The notes: generated by a model not told the origin, from the sequence alone. Shown: positions 25,328 to 34,837, counted from the stretch's first letter. The stretch is 64,000 bases of DNA from Chryseobacterium panacisoli (GCF_008274625.1 NZ_VTRU01000004.1:62001-126000), one strand, 5' to 3'. Program-made: numbers and translations.

Positions 25328-27658
25328 CTAAATCTTAGTCAGTTTTGCATATTTAAGAATCAGGTTTTTCTCTCCTTCATGAATGAAAATAACTTTTGCT
25401 TTGATATTCTGAGGATCCGTTCCATCCAGGAAACTCACTTCTCCGATTCCGAAACGGTCGTGTCTCACTTTATCTCCCACTTCAATATCCTGTGAAGAAG
25501 CTCCGCTTGGATTGATGATTTTAGCCGTACTTACAGGTTTCAGTTTTCTTACTTCCTGAGCAGGTTTTGACGCATCACCTCTGTCGAGAGTCTTCTTTTC
25601 AACCTTTTTGAAAGATTTCATTTCAGAAGGATGTTCATCAAAAATATTGGATCTTACCCCTGAATTATTAATAAACCTTTTTTCAAGAGCCGGATTAAGG
25701 AATTCAATATATTCATCATCAATTTCACTTAAGAATCTTGAAGGTTCTGCATCCGTAATTTTTCCCCATTGAAAACGGGAAACAGCATATGAGAAAAAGA
25801 CCTGTTTTTCAGCCCTTGTCAATGCTACATAAAATAGTCTTCTCTCTTCCTCCAGATCTTCTCTGGTGGCAGAACTCATAAAGCTTGGGAACAGATTTTC
25901 TTCAAGTCCTACTAAGTGAACTACCGGAAACTCAAGTCCTTTTGAAAGGTGAATGGTCATCAATGAAACCATATCATCTTCCAGGTTCTTATCCTGAGTA
26001 TCTGCTGAAAGGGCAATATTTTCAAGGAAATTGGAAAGACTGGGATCTCCGTCTTCCAGCTGCATCTGTTCTTCAATAAACCCCTGCATAGAGTTCATCA
26101 GTTCCTGTACGTTTTCTACTCTGGAAATTCCCTCAGGAGTCTGGTCATCTTTTAAAAACTTAATCAACCCGCTTCGTTTTGCCACTTCCATAGCAACACT
26201 GTAAGCCGTTTCTGTTTTCAGCAATACCTGAAAAGCTTTTATCATAGACCAGAAGTCGTTCAGTTTATTCAAAACTCCGTTGTTCAGACCTAATTGTGGT
26301 GCATACATCGGAAGATTTTCCAGTACTTTTGAGACCGCAATATTGTGAGCATCTGCAAAAACGATCAGTTTATTCTGGGTAGTTTCTCCAATTCCTCTTG
26401 CAGGATAATTGATAATCCTCATCAATGCTTCTGAGTCATTTTCATTGATCAGAAGTCGAAGATAGCCAATAAGATCTTTTACTTCTTTTCTTTGGTAGAA
26501 GGAAAGTCCCCCATATACTTTATAGGGAATATTTTTACGTCTCAGTGCATCTTCAAAAGCACGCGTCTGAGAGTTTGTTCTGTATAAAATGGCAAAATCA
26601 CTATATTTTCTCTGGTCACGGTTACGAAGTTCCCAGATATTTCCCGCAACGAAATTGGCTTCATCAGCATCGGAAAGAGACCTGTATATTTTGATCTTAT
26701 CCCCTTCTTCATTATCACTGAATACATTTTTTTTAAACTGCTGTAAGTTTTTTGCAATAACCACGTTAGCTGCATTTACAATATTCTGTGTAGAACGGTA
26801 ATTCTGTTCCAGAGATACTGTTTTAGCATCTGTATAATCTTTTTTAAAGTTTAAGATATTGTAGATGTTAGCCCCACGGAAAGAGTAAATAGATTGTGCA
26901 TCATCCCCTACCACACAGATATTCTCAAATTTTGAAGCTAAAGCTTTTACGATTAGATACTGAGAATGGTTGGTATCCTGGTACTCATCCACCATGATAT
27001 ATCTGAACCTGTCCTGATATTTTGCAAGCACTTCAGGAAAACGGGTCAATAATTCATTGGTTTTCAACAACAGATCATCAAAATCCATGGAACCGTTTCT
27101 GAAACACTGGTCTACATATTTCTGATAAATCTGCCCGATGAATTTCATATTCGCTTTTTCATCCGCTTCCATCAGTTCCGGGTTGTTGAAGTAAGCTTTT
27201 ACCGTAATCAGATTATTCTTATAGGTTGAAATTCTTGCCTGAACTTTTTTAGGTTTATAAAGATCCGCATCAATATTCATATCCTTCAGTACTTTTTTGA
27301 TCACATTCAGGGCATCCTGCTGATCATAAATGGTAAAATTGGAAGGATATCCCAGATAATGAGCTTCAATTCTTAAAATTCTGGCAAAAACAGAGTGGAA
27401 AGTTCCCATCCAAAGGCTTCTTGAATTGCTGTCTCCCACTACTTTTGCAATACGGTCTTTCATTTCACGAGCTGCCTTATTGGTAAAGGTAAGTGCCAGG
27501 ATATTGAAAGGGTCTATTCCATTATGTATTAAATGAGCAATACGCATGGTAAGTACACGCGTTTTTCCGGAACCCGCTCCGGCAAGTACCATCAAAGGTC
27601 CTTGTAAAGAGGTAACGGCTTCATATTGTGATTCATTAAGTCCTTTCAAATAGTCCAT
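25328..27658 (-). CDS. UvrD/PcrA-type superfamily 1 DNA helicase
   Basis: About 776 residues from ATG 27658; a GTG at 27682 overlaps the promoter box and is rejected. SF1A motifs occur in order: LNESQYEAV (Q motif), LAGAGSGKTRVL (Walker A), MVDEYQDTN (Walker B), VVGDDAQSIYSFRGA (motif III), LEQNYRST (motif IV), MTIHLSKGLEFPVV (motif V) and ALTRAEKQVF (motif VI). The C-terminus VGDKVRHDRFGIGEVSFLDG is the Tudor-like tail of PcrA/UvrD. It is a 3'-5' DNA helicase for repair and replication-fork restart. Monocistronic with its own promoter and terminator. Confidence 0.93.
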   Translation of the reverse strand: MDYLKGLNESQYEAVTSLQGPLMVLAGAGSGKTRVLTMRIAHLIHNGIDPFNILALTFTNKAAREMKDRIAKVVGDSNSRSLWMGTFHSVFARILRIEAHYLGYPSNFTIYDQQDALNVIKKVLKDMNIDADLYKPKKVQARISTYKNNLITVKAYFNNPELMEADEKANMKFIGQIYQKYVDQCFRNGSMDFDDLLLKTNELLTRFPEVLAKYQDRFRYIMVDEYQDTNHSQYLIVKALASKFENICVVGDDAQSIYSFRGANIYNILNFKKDYTDAKTVSLEQNYRSTQNIVNAANVVIAKNLQQFKKNVFSDNEEGDKIKIYRSLSDADEANFVAGNIWELRNRDQRKYSDFAILYRTNSQTRAFEDALRRKNIPYKVYGGLSFYQRKEVKDLIGYLRLLINENDSEALMRIINYPARGIGETTQNKLIVFADAHNIAVSKVLENLPMYAPQLGLNNGVLNKLNDFWSMIKAFQVLLKTETAYSVAMEVAKRSGLIKFLKDDQTPEGISRVENVQELMNSMQGFIEEQMQLEDGDPSLSNFLENIALSADTQDKNLEDDMVSLMTIHLSKGLEFPVVHLVGLEENLFPSFMSSATREDLEEERRLFYVALTRAEKQVFFSYAVSRFQWGKITDAEPSRFLSEIDDEYIEFLNPALEKRFINNSGVRSNIFDEHPSEMKSFKKVEKKTLDRGDASKPAQEVRKLKPVSTAKIINPSGASSQDIEVGDKVRHDRFGIGEVSFLDGTDPQNIKAKVIFIHEGEKNLILKYAKLTKI

Positions 27659-27681
27659 ACAGCAAAAAAATTTTGGGAACA

Positions 27682-27712
27682 CAAAATTAATGTATTCGGA
27701 GGAGAATTCAAA
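27682..27712 (-). promoter_or_regulatory. Strong promoter for the UvrD/PcrA gene
   Basis: Minus strand: TTTG (27712-27709), N19, TAATTTTG (27689-27682). Exact -33/-7 spacing. Confidence 0.75.
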
Positions 27713-27770
27713 CTTTCATAGAGAAGTTAGGAATTTTGAGTACTCAGGATTGAATTTTGGGGGGATTTGT

Positions 27771-27920
27771 CAATAGTCAATTTTGCTTTGCAAGTGAATC
27801 GTGAATGATTAACCAACGATTAGAAAATTTCTCTACAATAATTATTCATAATCTCAAATCTCGAAACCCGAATCACGTAACAAATTCACAAGCGAAGCGA
27901 ACTCACCATTCATTACTCAC
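27771..27920. repeat. Dispersed intergenic repeat, family B copy 1
   Basis: About 150 bases in the 316-base divergent gap between the helicase and M16 genes. Contains CAATTTTGCTTTGCAAGTGAA at one end and TTCACAAGCGAAGCGAACTC at the other, with TCTCGAAACCCGAATC in the middle. Related copies: 33430-33525, 43519-43670, 48785-48932. No coding potential. Confidence 0.7.
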
Positions 27921-27998
27921 ATTTACATATATATTTCTACAAACTCTGTAACATTTAATTCACTTTTCGTACTAATTGGTAAACAATTTCTAAATTTT

Positions 27999-29312
27999 AT
28001 GAAAAAGCGACTTCTTTCTGCTGCTGCCGTAGCTTTCTTCGGGCTAATGCTGAATGCACAGCAAATCAAATTCGAAGAGTATGACCTTCCCAATGGTCTT
28101 CACGTAATTCTTCATCAGGATAATTCGGCACCAGTTGTAACAACAGGTGTAATGTACCATGTAGGTGCAAAAGATGAAGTAAAAGGCAGAACAGGTTTTG
28201 CTCACTTCTTTGAACACCTTTTATTTGAGGGAACTCCTAATATCAAAAGAGGAGACTGGTTCAAGATCGTTTCTTCAAACGGAGGACAGAACAACGCCAA
28301 CACAACTAATGACAGAACTTATTACTATGAAACATTCCCTTCCAACAACGAACAGCTTGGACTTTGGATGGAGGCTGAAAGAATGCGTCATGCTGTCATC
28401 AACCAGATTGGTGTAGATACACAGAGAGAAGTTGTAAAAGAAGAGAAAAGATTGAGAATGGATAACCAGCCTTATGGAAACCTTTTCACAACAATTCAGA
28501 AAAATTTATTTACCAACCACCCATATAACTGGCCTACAATTGGTTCTATGGAAGACCTGAACTCTGCTAAGCTGGAAGAGTTCCAGGCGTTCTACAAGAA
28601 GTTTTACGTTCCGAATAATGCTACTTTGGTTGTTGCAGGAGATATCAAACCTGAGCAAACTAAAAAATGGATTGAAACGTACTATGGAGGAATTCCAAAA
28701 GGAACATTATATCCAAAAGATTTCCCTAAAGATGCTCCTATTACTCAGGAAAAAGAAGTTACTGCTACAGACCCGAACATTCAGCTTCCGGCGTATGTTT
28801 TCGCTTACAGAACTCCGGCTAACAAAGAGAAAGATGCTTATGTTTTAGATATGCTTTCTTCTTACTTAAGCAGTGGAAAATCTTCTGTTTTATATAAAAA
28901 ATTAGTAGATCAGGATAAAAAAGCGCTTCAGGTAGCTGCTTTCAACCAAGGGCTTGAAGATTACAGTATTTTCGCATTCTTTGCGATCCCGATGGGACAG
29001 ACTACCAAACAGGCTTTACAGACTGACATTGATGCTGAAATCAAAAAGCTTCAGACTACGCTAATCTCTGAAGACGATTATCAGAAACTTCAAAACCAGT
29101 ATGAAAACCAGTTTGTAAATGCCAACTCAAGCATTCAGGGAATTGCTGCTTCATTGGCAACCAACCACGTATTGATGGGTGACACGAATTTGATCAACAA
29201 AGAAATTGACATTTACAGATCTATCACAAGACAGGATCTTCAAAATGCGGCTAAAAAGTATCTTAATTCTAACCAAAGAATAATCATTAACTACGTACCT
29301 GAGAAAAAGTAA
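27999..29312 (+). CDS. M16 family zinc metallopeptidase (catalytic partner)
   Basis: 437 residues. A signal peptide (residues 1-20, ending LMLNAQ) puts it in the periplasm. The inverted zinc motif HFFEH lies at 69-73 within GFAHFFEHLLFEGT, and the downstream Glu is in REVVKEEKRLRMDNQ. This is the active half of an insulinase/pitrilysin-type pair, and the gene directly downstream encodes the inactive half. Such clamshell proteases digest short or unfolded peptides. The substrate is unknown. Confidence 0.9.
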   Translation: MKKRLLSAAAVAFFGLMLNAQQIKFEEYDLPNGLHVILHQDNSAPVVTTGVMYHVGAKDEVKGRTGFAHFFEHLLFEGTPNIKRGDWFKIVSSNGGQNNANTTNDRTYYYETFPSNNEQLGLWMEAERMRHAVINQIGVDTQREVVKEEKRLRMDNQPYGNLFTTIQKNLFTNHPYNWPTIGSMEDLNSAKLEEFQAFYKKFYVPNNATLVVAGDIKPEQTKKWIETYYGGIPKGTLYPKDFPKDAPITQEKEVTATDPNIQLPAYVFAYRTPANKEKDAYVLDMLSSYLSSGKSSVLYKKLVDQDKKALQVAAFNQGLEDYSIFAFFAIPMGQTTKQALQTDIDAEIKKLQTTLISEDDYQKLQNQYENQFVNANSSIQGIAASLATNHVLMGDTNLINKEIDIYRSITRQDLQNAAKKYLNSNQRIIINYVPEKK

Positions 29313-29364
29313 TCATTTCAACTTTTAAGTTACCATATGATTATTAAAAATTAAATTTTTACAA

Positions 29365-31410
29365 ATGAAAAAGCAATTAACATATATAGCTGCAGCGTTT
29401 TTCTTTACAGGAATGGTTTCAGCACAAAAAATAGATCTTAATGCAATGCCAAAGCCGGGACCTACTCCTGCGATAAACATTGCCAAGCCAAAAACATTCC
29501 AGCTAAGCAACGGCCTTACGGTAATGGTGGTTGAGAACAACAAACTGCCAAGAGTAAGTGCAAGCCTTTCTATGGACAGACCTCCTTACAACGAAGGTGC
29601 CGTAACCGGAGTAAGTGAAATTATGGCTGAACAGTTTGAAAACGGAACTACGAATATCTCTAAAGATGATTTCAATAAAAAAGTGGACTATCTTGGAGCC
29701 AATCTTAATTTCTCTTCAGGAGGCGCTTCTGCCAATTCACTTTCAAAATATTTCCCTGAAGTGCTAGGCTTAATGGCTGATGCAATCATTAATCCTAAGT
29801 TCTCTGCTGAAGAAATTCAAAATTCTAAAGAAAGAGCGATTGAAGGATTAAAATCTGAGGAAAAAAACGCTTCTTCCATTGCAGAAAGAGTTTCTAATGC
29901 TTTGATGTATGGGAAAAATACTTCAAGAGGCGAATTTGAAACCGTTGAATCTATTAACAAAATTCAGCTAGCTGATGTACAAAATACCTACAAAAAATAC
30001 TACGCTCCGGACAATGCTTACTTAGTAATTGTTGGAGACGTAAAATTTGATCAGGTAAAGCCTTTGATCGAGAAAGCTTTCAATGGCTGGAAAAAAGCAA
30101 ACACTCCTATTGCACAGTTAGAACCTGCTTCTAATGTTGCTAAAACAGAGATCAACGTAGTGGATGTTCCTTCTGCTGTACAGTCTGTTGTTTCCCTAAA
30201 CAACCTGAACACCTTGAAAATGAAAGATGCCAGCTACTTCCCTGCAACAATTGCCAACTACATCCTTGGAGGTGGTGGTGAAGCAAGACTTTTCATGAAT
30301 CTTAGAGAGAAAAACGGATTTACTTACGGTGCTTATTCAAGTATGGTAGCAAGCAAATATTCCCCACAGTTCTCTGCAAGCGCGAGTGTAAGAAATGAGG
30401 TTACAGACAAAGCGGTTAAGGAATTCATGAATGAACTTAACGCGATTTCTACGGTAAAACCAGAAGAATTAGCAAATGCAAAAGCAAAACTGAAAGGGGC
30501 TTTCATCATGTCTTTAGAGCAGCCTGCGACTATTGCAAGATTTGCATTAAACCAAAAAGTTCAGGATTTACCCGCTGACTTCTACACCAATTACCTGAAA
30601 TCAATTGATAAAGTAACTGCTGCAGATGTTGCCAATGCTGTTAAAACTACCATTTTACCTAACCAAAGCAGAATTTTCATCGCAGGTAAAGCATCTGATA
30701 TTTCTGAAGGACTGGAAAAACTAGGTTACCCTGTAAAATATTTTGATAAGGACGCCAACCCTGTTGCAAAACCAACGGTACAAAAAGTGGATGCAAGTGT
30801 AACGGTTGCCTCTATCGCAGATAAATACATCAATGCCATCGGAGGAAAAGCCAATCTGGCTAAAATTACTTCGTATACCACGAATGCTTCCATGTCTATG
30901 CAAGGACAAAACATCGATTTTAAAATCGTTAAAGCACAAGGCGGAAAGGAACTGACAACCGTAACAGCAATGAGACAGGTTGTTCAGAAGCAGGTATTTG
31001 ACGGAAAGACCGGCTATTCTATGCAAATGGGACAAAAAATTGACATCACACCGGAAGAAATTGCTGAAAAGCAAAAGAACCCAGAGCTTTTTGAAGAATT
31101 AGGTTTTGCAAAATCTGCTGATTATAAATTAGGCGGAATTGAGAAAATCGGAGGTGAAGATTCTTATGCCATTAAAGGAGGAGATACAACCTATTACTAC
31201 AGTGTTGCAACGGGATTAAAAACCGGAGAAACCAAAAAAGTAAAAGCTAAAGGCCAGGAAGTGACAATTCCAACAACATTTTCTAATTACAAAGATGTAG
31301 AAGGCGTAAAAATGCCCTACACAATCTCTGTAAGCCAGATGGGAATGGATATGACCATGAATGTAAAGTCTTATGAAATAAATAAGGCTACTGATGCTGA
31401 TTTTAAATAA
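29365..31410 (+). CDS. M16 family peptidase-like subunit lacking the zinc motif, with C-terminal extension
   Basis: 681 residues. Signal peptide (1-22, GMVSAQ). In place of HxxEH it has SEIMAEQFENGT, so it cannot bind the catalytic zinc the usual way. The C-terminal M16 domain keeps the R/Y substrate-binding pair in GGEARLFMNLREKNGFTYGAYS. Residues from about 470 onward are an extra domain of about 210 residues (DKYINAIGGKANLAKI onward) resembling LolA/LolB-like or lipoprotein-sorting beta folds seen fused to such subunits. It pairs with the active M16 gene 52 bases upstream, in one operon. Confidence 0.88.
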   Translation: MKKQLTYIAAAFFFTGMVSAQKIDLNAMPKPGPTPAINIAKPKTFQLSNGLTVMVVENNKLPRVSASLSMDRPPYNEGAVTGVSEIMAEQFENGTTNISKDDFNKKVDYLGANLNFSSGGASANSLSKYFPEVLGLMADAIINPKFSAEEIQNSKERAIEGLKSEEKNASSIAERVSNALMYGKNTSRGEFETVESINKIQLADVQNTYKKYYAPDNAYLVIVGDVKFDQVKPLIEKAFNGWKKANTPIAQLEPASNVAKTEINVVDVPSAVQSVVSLNNLNTLKMKDASYFPATIANYILGGGGEARLFMNLREKNGFTYGAYSSMVASKYSPQFSASASVRNEVTDKAVKEFMNELNAISTVKPEELANAKAKLKGAFIMSLEQPATIARFALNQKVQDLPADFYTNYLKSIDKVTAADVANAVKTTILPNQSRIFIAGKASDISEGLEKLGYPVKYFDKDANPVAKPTVQKVDASVTVASIADKYINAIGGKANLAKITSYTTNASMSMQGQNIDFKIVKAQGGKELTTVTAMRQVVQKQVFDGKTGYSMQMGQKIDITPEEIAEKQKNPELFEELGFAKSADYKLGGIEKIGGEDSYAIKGGDTTYYYSVATGLKTGETKKVKAKGQEVTIPTTFSNYKDVEGVKMPYTISVSQMGMDMTMNVKSYEINKATDADFK

Positions 31411-31429
31411 CAACATCAATTTTTATAGA

Positions 31430-31457
31430 AAAAACGGCAACAATTGTTGCCGTTTTT
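31430..31457 (+). terminator. Rho-independent terminator after the M16 operon
   Basis: A 28-base perfect palindrome centred at 31443/31444 with arms AAAAACGGCAACAA and TTGTTGCCGTTTTT, then a T-rich tail. Confidence 0.9.
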
Positions 31458-31487
31458 ATTTTTATCAACATTTGGCGATATCTTTTT

Positions 31488-31517
31488 TTGTCATTCAGTA
31501 AAAAAAGATTAAATTTG
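31488..31517 (+). promoter_or_regulatory. Strong promoter for secG
   Basis: TTG (31488-31490), N19, TAAATTTG (31510-31517); 25 bases before the secG ATG. Confidence 0.75.
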
Positions 31518-31542
31518 CCCATTCAAAAAGATATCAGAATTA

Positions 31543-31896
31543 ATGGATACTATATTTACACTATTGATGGTTCTTGTTATGGTTGCCAGCGTTTTATTGG
31601 TAATTATCGTTATGGCACAAAATCCAAAAGGAGGAGGCCTTTCCAGTACATTCGGAGGTGCATCATCTGCACAGTTTGGAGTACAGAGAACCAATGATTT
31701 CATGGAAAAAGCAACATGGACTCTAGGCGGAACTATCATTGTTCTTATCCTTTTAAGCGTTGTTATTACAGGAAAGCCGTCTCAGACAGCTCCTACGCAG
31801 AAACAACCAGTGAAGAAAGAAGCTCCTGCAAAACAGTCAGCTCCTGCTGCTTCTACAACAACTCCGGTACAAGCTCCTGCAGCACCGGCAAAATAA
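31543..31896 (+). CDS. secG: Preprotein translocase subunit SecG
   Basis: 117 residues. Two transmembrane segments (about 4-25 and 60-78) flank the conserved cytoplasmic loop VMAQNPKGGGLSSTFGG with QFGVQRTNDFMEKATW. The last 35 residues are a Pro/Ala/Lys-rich tail, usual for Bacteroidota SecG. It is the accessory subunit of the SecYEG channel in the inner membrane. Monocistronic, with a strong promoter and a terminator. Confidence 0.95.
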   Translation: MDTIFTLLMVLVMVASVLLVIIVMAQNPKGGGLSSTFGGASSAQFGVQRTNDFMEKATWTLGGTIIVLILLSVVITGKPSQTAPTQKQPVKKEAPAKQSAPAASTTTPVQAPAAPAK

Positions 31897-31920
31897 GAAG
31901 AATACCATCTTATATAAAAC

Positions 31921-31952
31921 AAAAGCAACTCAAATTGAGTTGCTTTTTTATT
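31921..31952. terminator. Bidirectional terminator between secG and the glycosyltransferase gene
   Basis: AAAAGCAACTCAA (31921-31933) pairs perfectly with TTGAGTTGCTTTT (31935-31947), with T-runs on both strands. It serves secG and the converging gene. Confidence 0.88.
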
Positions 31953-32781
31953 TTAATTTGATTCTTTCAATCTGATGCCGGAGTTTCAAACCAGCCTTTA
32001 AAAATGAATATTGTACAGGCTTCGATTCTTTATAGTACTTATCAATAAAGATCTGCATGGCTCCGTAAAATCTGTTAAGATATACTTCATTCTTAATCGT
32101 ACTTTCTCCTTTATGATGAAGAATAGAAACTTTACCGTAATAGAAGTTTTTGTACCCGTTTCTTAAGAAGGTATAGCAAAGATCAATATCTTCCCCATAC
32201 ATAAAATAAGCTTCATCCAGCCCTCCTATTTTTTCGTAAACGTCTTTTTTAGCCAATAAAAATGCACCTGTCATAACTTCTACTTCAGCAACCGCATGTT
32301 CTTCAATATCATTTCTGTAATAAGACTTGGAACTATTCTTTTTAAAATTGGTAAACAGCTTTTCAAAAGAATTAAACATATCCGGAACAGAACGCTTACT
32401 TTCAGGAAGAAAATTACCTTCTGCATCATGCATCCTTACTCCCAGACATCCGAATGAAGGCTGAGCGTCTGCAAAATCCAGAAGCTCCTTCATATAAAAC
32501 CCTTCAAACTCCGTATCAGGATTCAAAAGCAATATGTATTCCCCTCTTGCTGTTTGAACCGCCCGATTATTTGCTTTTGAAAAACCGCCATTGATTTCAG
32601 AAGATATAAAATGTACGTTCGGAAACTCAGGAATAAGATTTTCCCAAGAATGGTCTGTAGAAGCATTATCAATAACAATCACTTCATACTCTATCTCCTG
32701 TATATATTTCTGAAGCGACAGGAGACAGCTTCTGAGCAATTGGGTAACATTATAATTAACAATAATAACAGACAGCTTCAT
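31948..32781 (-). CDS. Glycosyltransferase family 2 protein
   Basis: 277 residues, one GT-A domain. LSVIIVNYNVTQLLRSC opens it, then IDNASTDHSW, NGGFSKANNRAV and ILLLNPDTEF (DxD-like metal site), then VMTGAFLLAKKDVYEKIGGLDEAYFMYGEDIDLCYTF. The last block is typical of rhamnosyltransferase/WbbL-like enzymes that build cell-surface polysaccharides. It starts 1 base after the stop of recR, so it is coexpressed with a recombination gene, probably without functional linkage. Confidence 0.88.
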   Translation of the reverse strand: MKLSVIIVNYNVTQLLRSCLLSLQKYIQEIEYEVIVIDNASTDHSWENLIPEFPNVHFISSEINGGFSKANNRAVQTARGEYILLLNPDTEFEGFYMKELLDFADAQPSFGCLGVRMHDAEGNFLPESKRSVPDMFNSFEKLFTNFKKNSSKSYYRNDIEEHAVAEVEVMTGAFLLAKKDVYEKIGGLDEAYFMYGEDIDLCYTFLRNGYKNFYYGKVSILHHKGESTIKNEVYLNRFYGAMQIFIDKYYKESKPVQYSFLKAGLKLRHQIERIKLK

Positions 32782-32782
32782 A

Positions 32783-33394
32783 TTAATCCTTTTCGTTATA
32801 TGGCAGCCTGTTGATAATGGATCTTCCTAATGAAATTTCATCAGCATATTCCAGTTCATCTCCTACTGAAATTCCTCTTGCAATGCTGGAGAAATTCACA
32901 TTGAAACTTTTAAATTTCTTGTAAATGTAATAAGCCGTTGTATCTCCTTCCATCGTAGCACTCAATGCAAAAATAAACTCCTTCACCTTTCCCTCATTCA
33001 GCTTCTTTTCAATGCTTGGAATATTCAATTGACCGGGGCCTACTCCTTCCATTGGAGAAATTTTCCCTCCAAGGATCAGATACTTGCCCGTATATTTTCC
33101 GGTATTTTCAATAGCAATCACATCCCTCACATCTTCAACGATACAGATCAGCTCACCGTTTCTCTTTTCATTGCTGCATATTTCACAGATGTCAAAATCT
33201 GAAAAATTATGACATTCTTTACAGTATTTTATTTCGTTGACAAGGTTAATCAGGGAATTCCCAAGACTTACCGCTCTGGAATTGGGTTGCTTCAACAAAT
33301 GCAGTGCTAATCTCAAAGCAGTTTTTCTTCCAATCCCAGGCAATCCTGAAATCTCGTCTACCGCCTTTGCCAATACTTTACTTGGATAATCCAT
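32783..33394 (-). CDS. recR: Recombination mediator protein RecR
   Basis: 203 residues, the standard length. A helix-hairpin-helix (VDEISGLPGIGRKTALRLALHL) is followed by a four-Cys zinc finger (KYCKECHNFSDFDICEIC). The Toprim domain follows (ICIVEDVRDVIAIENTGKY, then GVGPGQLNI). RecR works with RecO/RecF to load RecA at gaps. It heads a two-gene unit with the GT2 gene; the 237-base upstream gap carries a family B repeat. Confidence 0.95.
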   Translation of the reverse strand: MDYPSKVLAKAVDEISGLPGIGRKTALRLALHLLKQPNSRAVSLGNSLINLVNEIKYCKECHNFSDFDICEICSNEKRNGELICIVEDVRDVIAIENTGKYTGKYLILGGKISPMEGVGPGQLNIPSIEKKLNEGKVKEFIFALSATMEGDTTAYYIYKKFKSFNVNFSSIARGISVGDELEYADEISLGRSIINRLPYNEKD

Positions 33395-33429
33395 AGCTAC
33401 AAAAATAAGGATTAAAGTTGATAATTAAG

Positions 33430-33525
33430 TGTGAATGGCGAATCGTCAGTTCGCTTCGCTTGTGAATTTATATAAAGTGATTATTGACGATTGACTTTGC
33501 GCAGCAAAAATTGACAATTGACAAC
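33430..33525. repeat. Dispersed intergenic repeat, family B copy 2 (short, inverted orientation)
   Basis: GTTCGCTTCGCTTGTGAATT at the left and GACTTTGCGCAGCAAAAATT at the right are the two end motifs of family B, here with the middle shortened. Lies in the divergent gap between recR and the LOR gene. Confidence 0.65.
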
Positions 33526-33589
33526 GAATTCAATGTCCCAAAATGATATTTTAAAATTCTCCCATACCTGAGAACTCTAAAAAAACCTC

Positions 33590-33597
33590 TATATTTG
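33590..33597 (+). promoter_or_regulatory. Promoter -7 box for the LOR-family gene
   Basis: TATATTTG matches TAnnTTTG; a near -33 (CTG at 33568-33570) lies 19 bases upstream. Confidence 0.5.
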
Positions 33598-33631
33598 CGG
33601 CTTAAATTAAATATGAAAAAAATTAACTAAC

Positions 33632-34237
33632 ATGGTACTTAACAATCTAAATTATCCTCTGGATTTCAAATTCAAAATCACTACTTTAGCAAGTGACTTC
33701 AATATTACTGACAGAAATGGAAATTATGTAGCGTATGTGCGTCAGAAAATGTTCAAACTGAAAGAAGATGTTATCGTTTTCAATGATGAGAGCAAGTCTA
33801 AGGAACTTTTCAGAATCAGAGCTAATAAATGGATTGATTTCAACGCTTCGTATTCTTTGAATGACCTTATTGACAATAAAAACTTCGGTAGACTGGCAAG
33901 AAAAGGGATGCGTTCTATCTGGAAAGCAAGTTATGATGTTTTGGATGCTCAGGATCAACCTAAGTTTAAAGTTCAGGAAGACAGCGCATGGGTAAGGTTC
34001 TGGGATAGCTTTGTAGGAGAACTTCCTATCATCGGAATGTTCACAGGATATTTCCTTAATCCATCTTATACGGTAACCGGTATTGACGGGAAAGCTTATT
34101 TTAAACTGAAAAAAATGCCTTCATTCTTCGGAAGAAGATTCCAGCTGGACAGACTGATCGATATTGATGATGAGGAAGAAAGCTTAGTAATTTTATCTTT
34201 ATTAATGATGACACTTCTTGAAAGAGCAAGAGGATAA
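33632..34237 (+). CDS. LURP-one-related/tubby-C-like (scramblase-like) protein
   Basis: 201 residues. The pattern PLDFKFKITTLASDFNITDRNGNYVAYVRQKMFKLKEDVIVF is characteristic of LOR/tubby-like beta barrels, in which a central helix is wrapped by twelve strands. It continues with FRIRANKWIDFNASYSL and ends SLVILSLLMMTLLERARG, a hydrophobic terminal helix. There is no signal peptide. Bacterial members have no firmly established function; membrane or phosphoinositide binding is known only for distant relatives. A lipoprotein gene follows after 24 bases. Confidence 0.7.
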   Translation: MVLNNLNYPLDFKFKITTLASDFNITDRNGNYVAYVRQKMFKLKEDVIVFNDESKSKELFRIRANKWIDFNASYSLNDLIDNKNFGRLARKGMRSIWKASYDVLDAQDQPKFKVQEDSAWVRFWDSFVGELPIIGMFTGYFLNPSYTVTGIDGKAYFKLKKMPSFFGRRFQLDRLIDIDDEEESLVILSLLMMTLLERARG

Positions 34238-34261
34238 AACAAGTAATAAAACCACAAACAC

Positions 34262-34753
34262 ATGAAATATTTAATCATTTTATTTTCCGCATTTTTATTG
34301 GTAGCCTGCAAAAAGGAGAAAGAAACAGTTTCTGGTTCTAATTCTGCAGATTCTTTACATATTACCAAAGACTCAGCTTCAGTAAAACCTTCGTCAGGAA
34401 ATATTCTGGTGGGAACCATTCCGTTTCCTAAAGAAATCAAAGAATGCTCCTGCTATTTTGCGGTAAGCAAAGCTGATTTTGAAAATGAAAGATACATCTA
34501 CGCAGATGATGCCGGAAAAACAGCTTATATGATGCTGGACGGTAAAAGACTGGCTCTGAATCTTATCTCTTCAAGTGACATGGAGGTAGATGAATTGCTT
34601 ACCAAAGAAATAGAAAATGATGATTACAAAATTTCTGTAAAAGGTAAAAAAATAAAAGGCGAAGAAGCTTTACTGTTTGAAGGGACTCTGACTATAGAGA
34701 AACCAGACGGTACTACATTTACAACTCCGATCTATGGAGAGTGTGGATGCTAA
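34262..34753 (+). CDS. Lipoprotein of unknown function
   Basis: 163 residues. The lipobox FLLVACKKEKE gives lipid-accepting Cys16, then a Ser/Asp-rich linker to residue 45. The mature domain starts GTIPFPKEIKECSCYFAVSK and ends TTPIYGECGC, with paired cysteines at each end that probably form disulphides. It has a YIYADDAGKTAYMMLDGK beta segment common in small Flavobacteria lipoproteins. No family recognised. Cotranscribed with the LOR gene; terminator at 34775-34810. Confidence 0.7.
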   Translation: MKYLIILFSAFLLVACKKEKETVSGSNSADSLHITKDSASVKPSSGNILVGTIPFPKEIKECSCYFAVSKADFENERYIYADDAGKTAYMMLDGKRLALNLISSSDMEVDELLTKEIENDDYKISVKGKKIKGEEALLFEGTLTIEKPDGTTFTTPIYGECGC

Positions 34754-34774
34754 TAAAAGCGAAATCATACAACA

Positions 34775-34810
34775 AAAATGCTTCTGTATCTCACGGAAGC
34801 ATTTTTTATT
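34775..34810 (+). terminator. Rho-independent terminator after the lipoprotein gene
   Basis: AAAATGCTTCTGT (34775-34787) and ACGGAAGCATTTT (34793-34805) pair with one wobble, followed by Ts. Confidence 0.85.
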
Positions 34811-34813
34811 TTG

Positions 34814-34821
34814 TAAATTTG
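34814..34821 (+). promoter_or_regulatory. Promoter -7 box for pepD
   Basis: TAAATTTG, 16 bases before the ATG at 34838 and directly after the preceding terminator. Confidence 0.5.
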
Positions 34822-34837
34822 AGAAAAATAAAATTCA

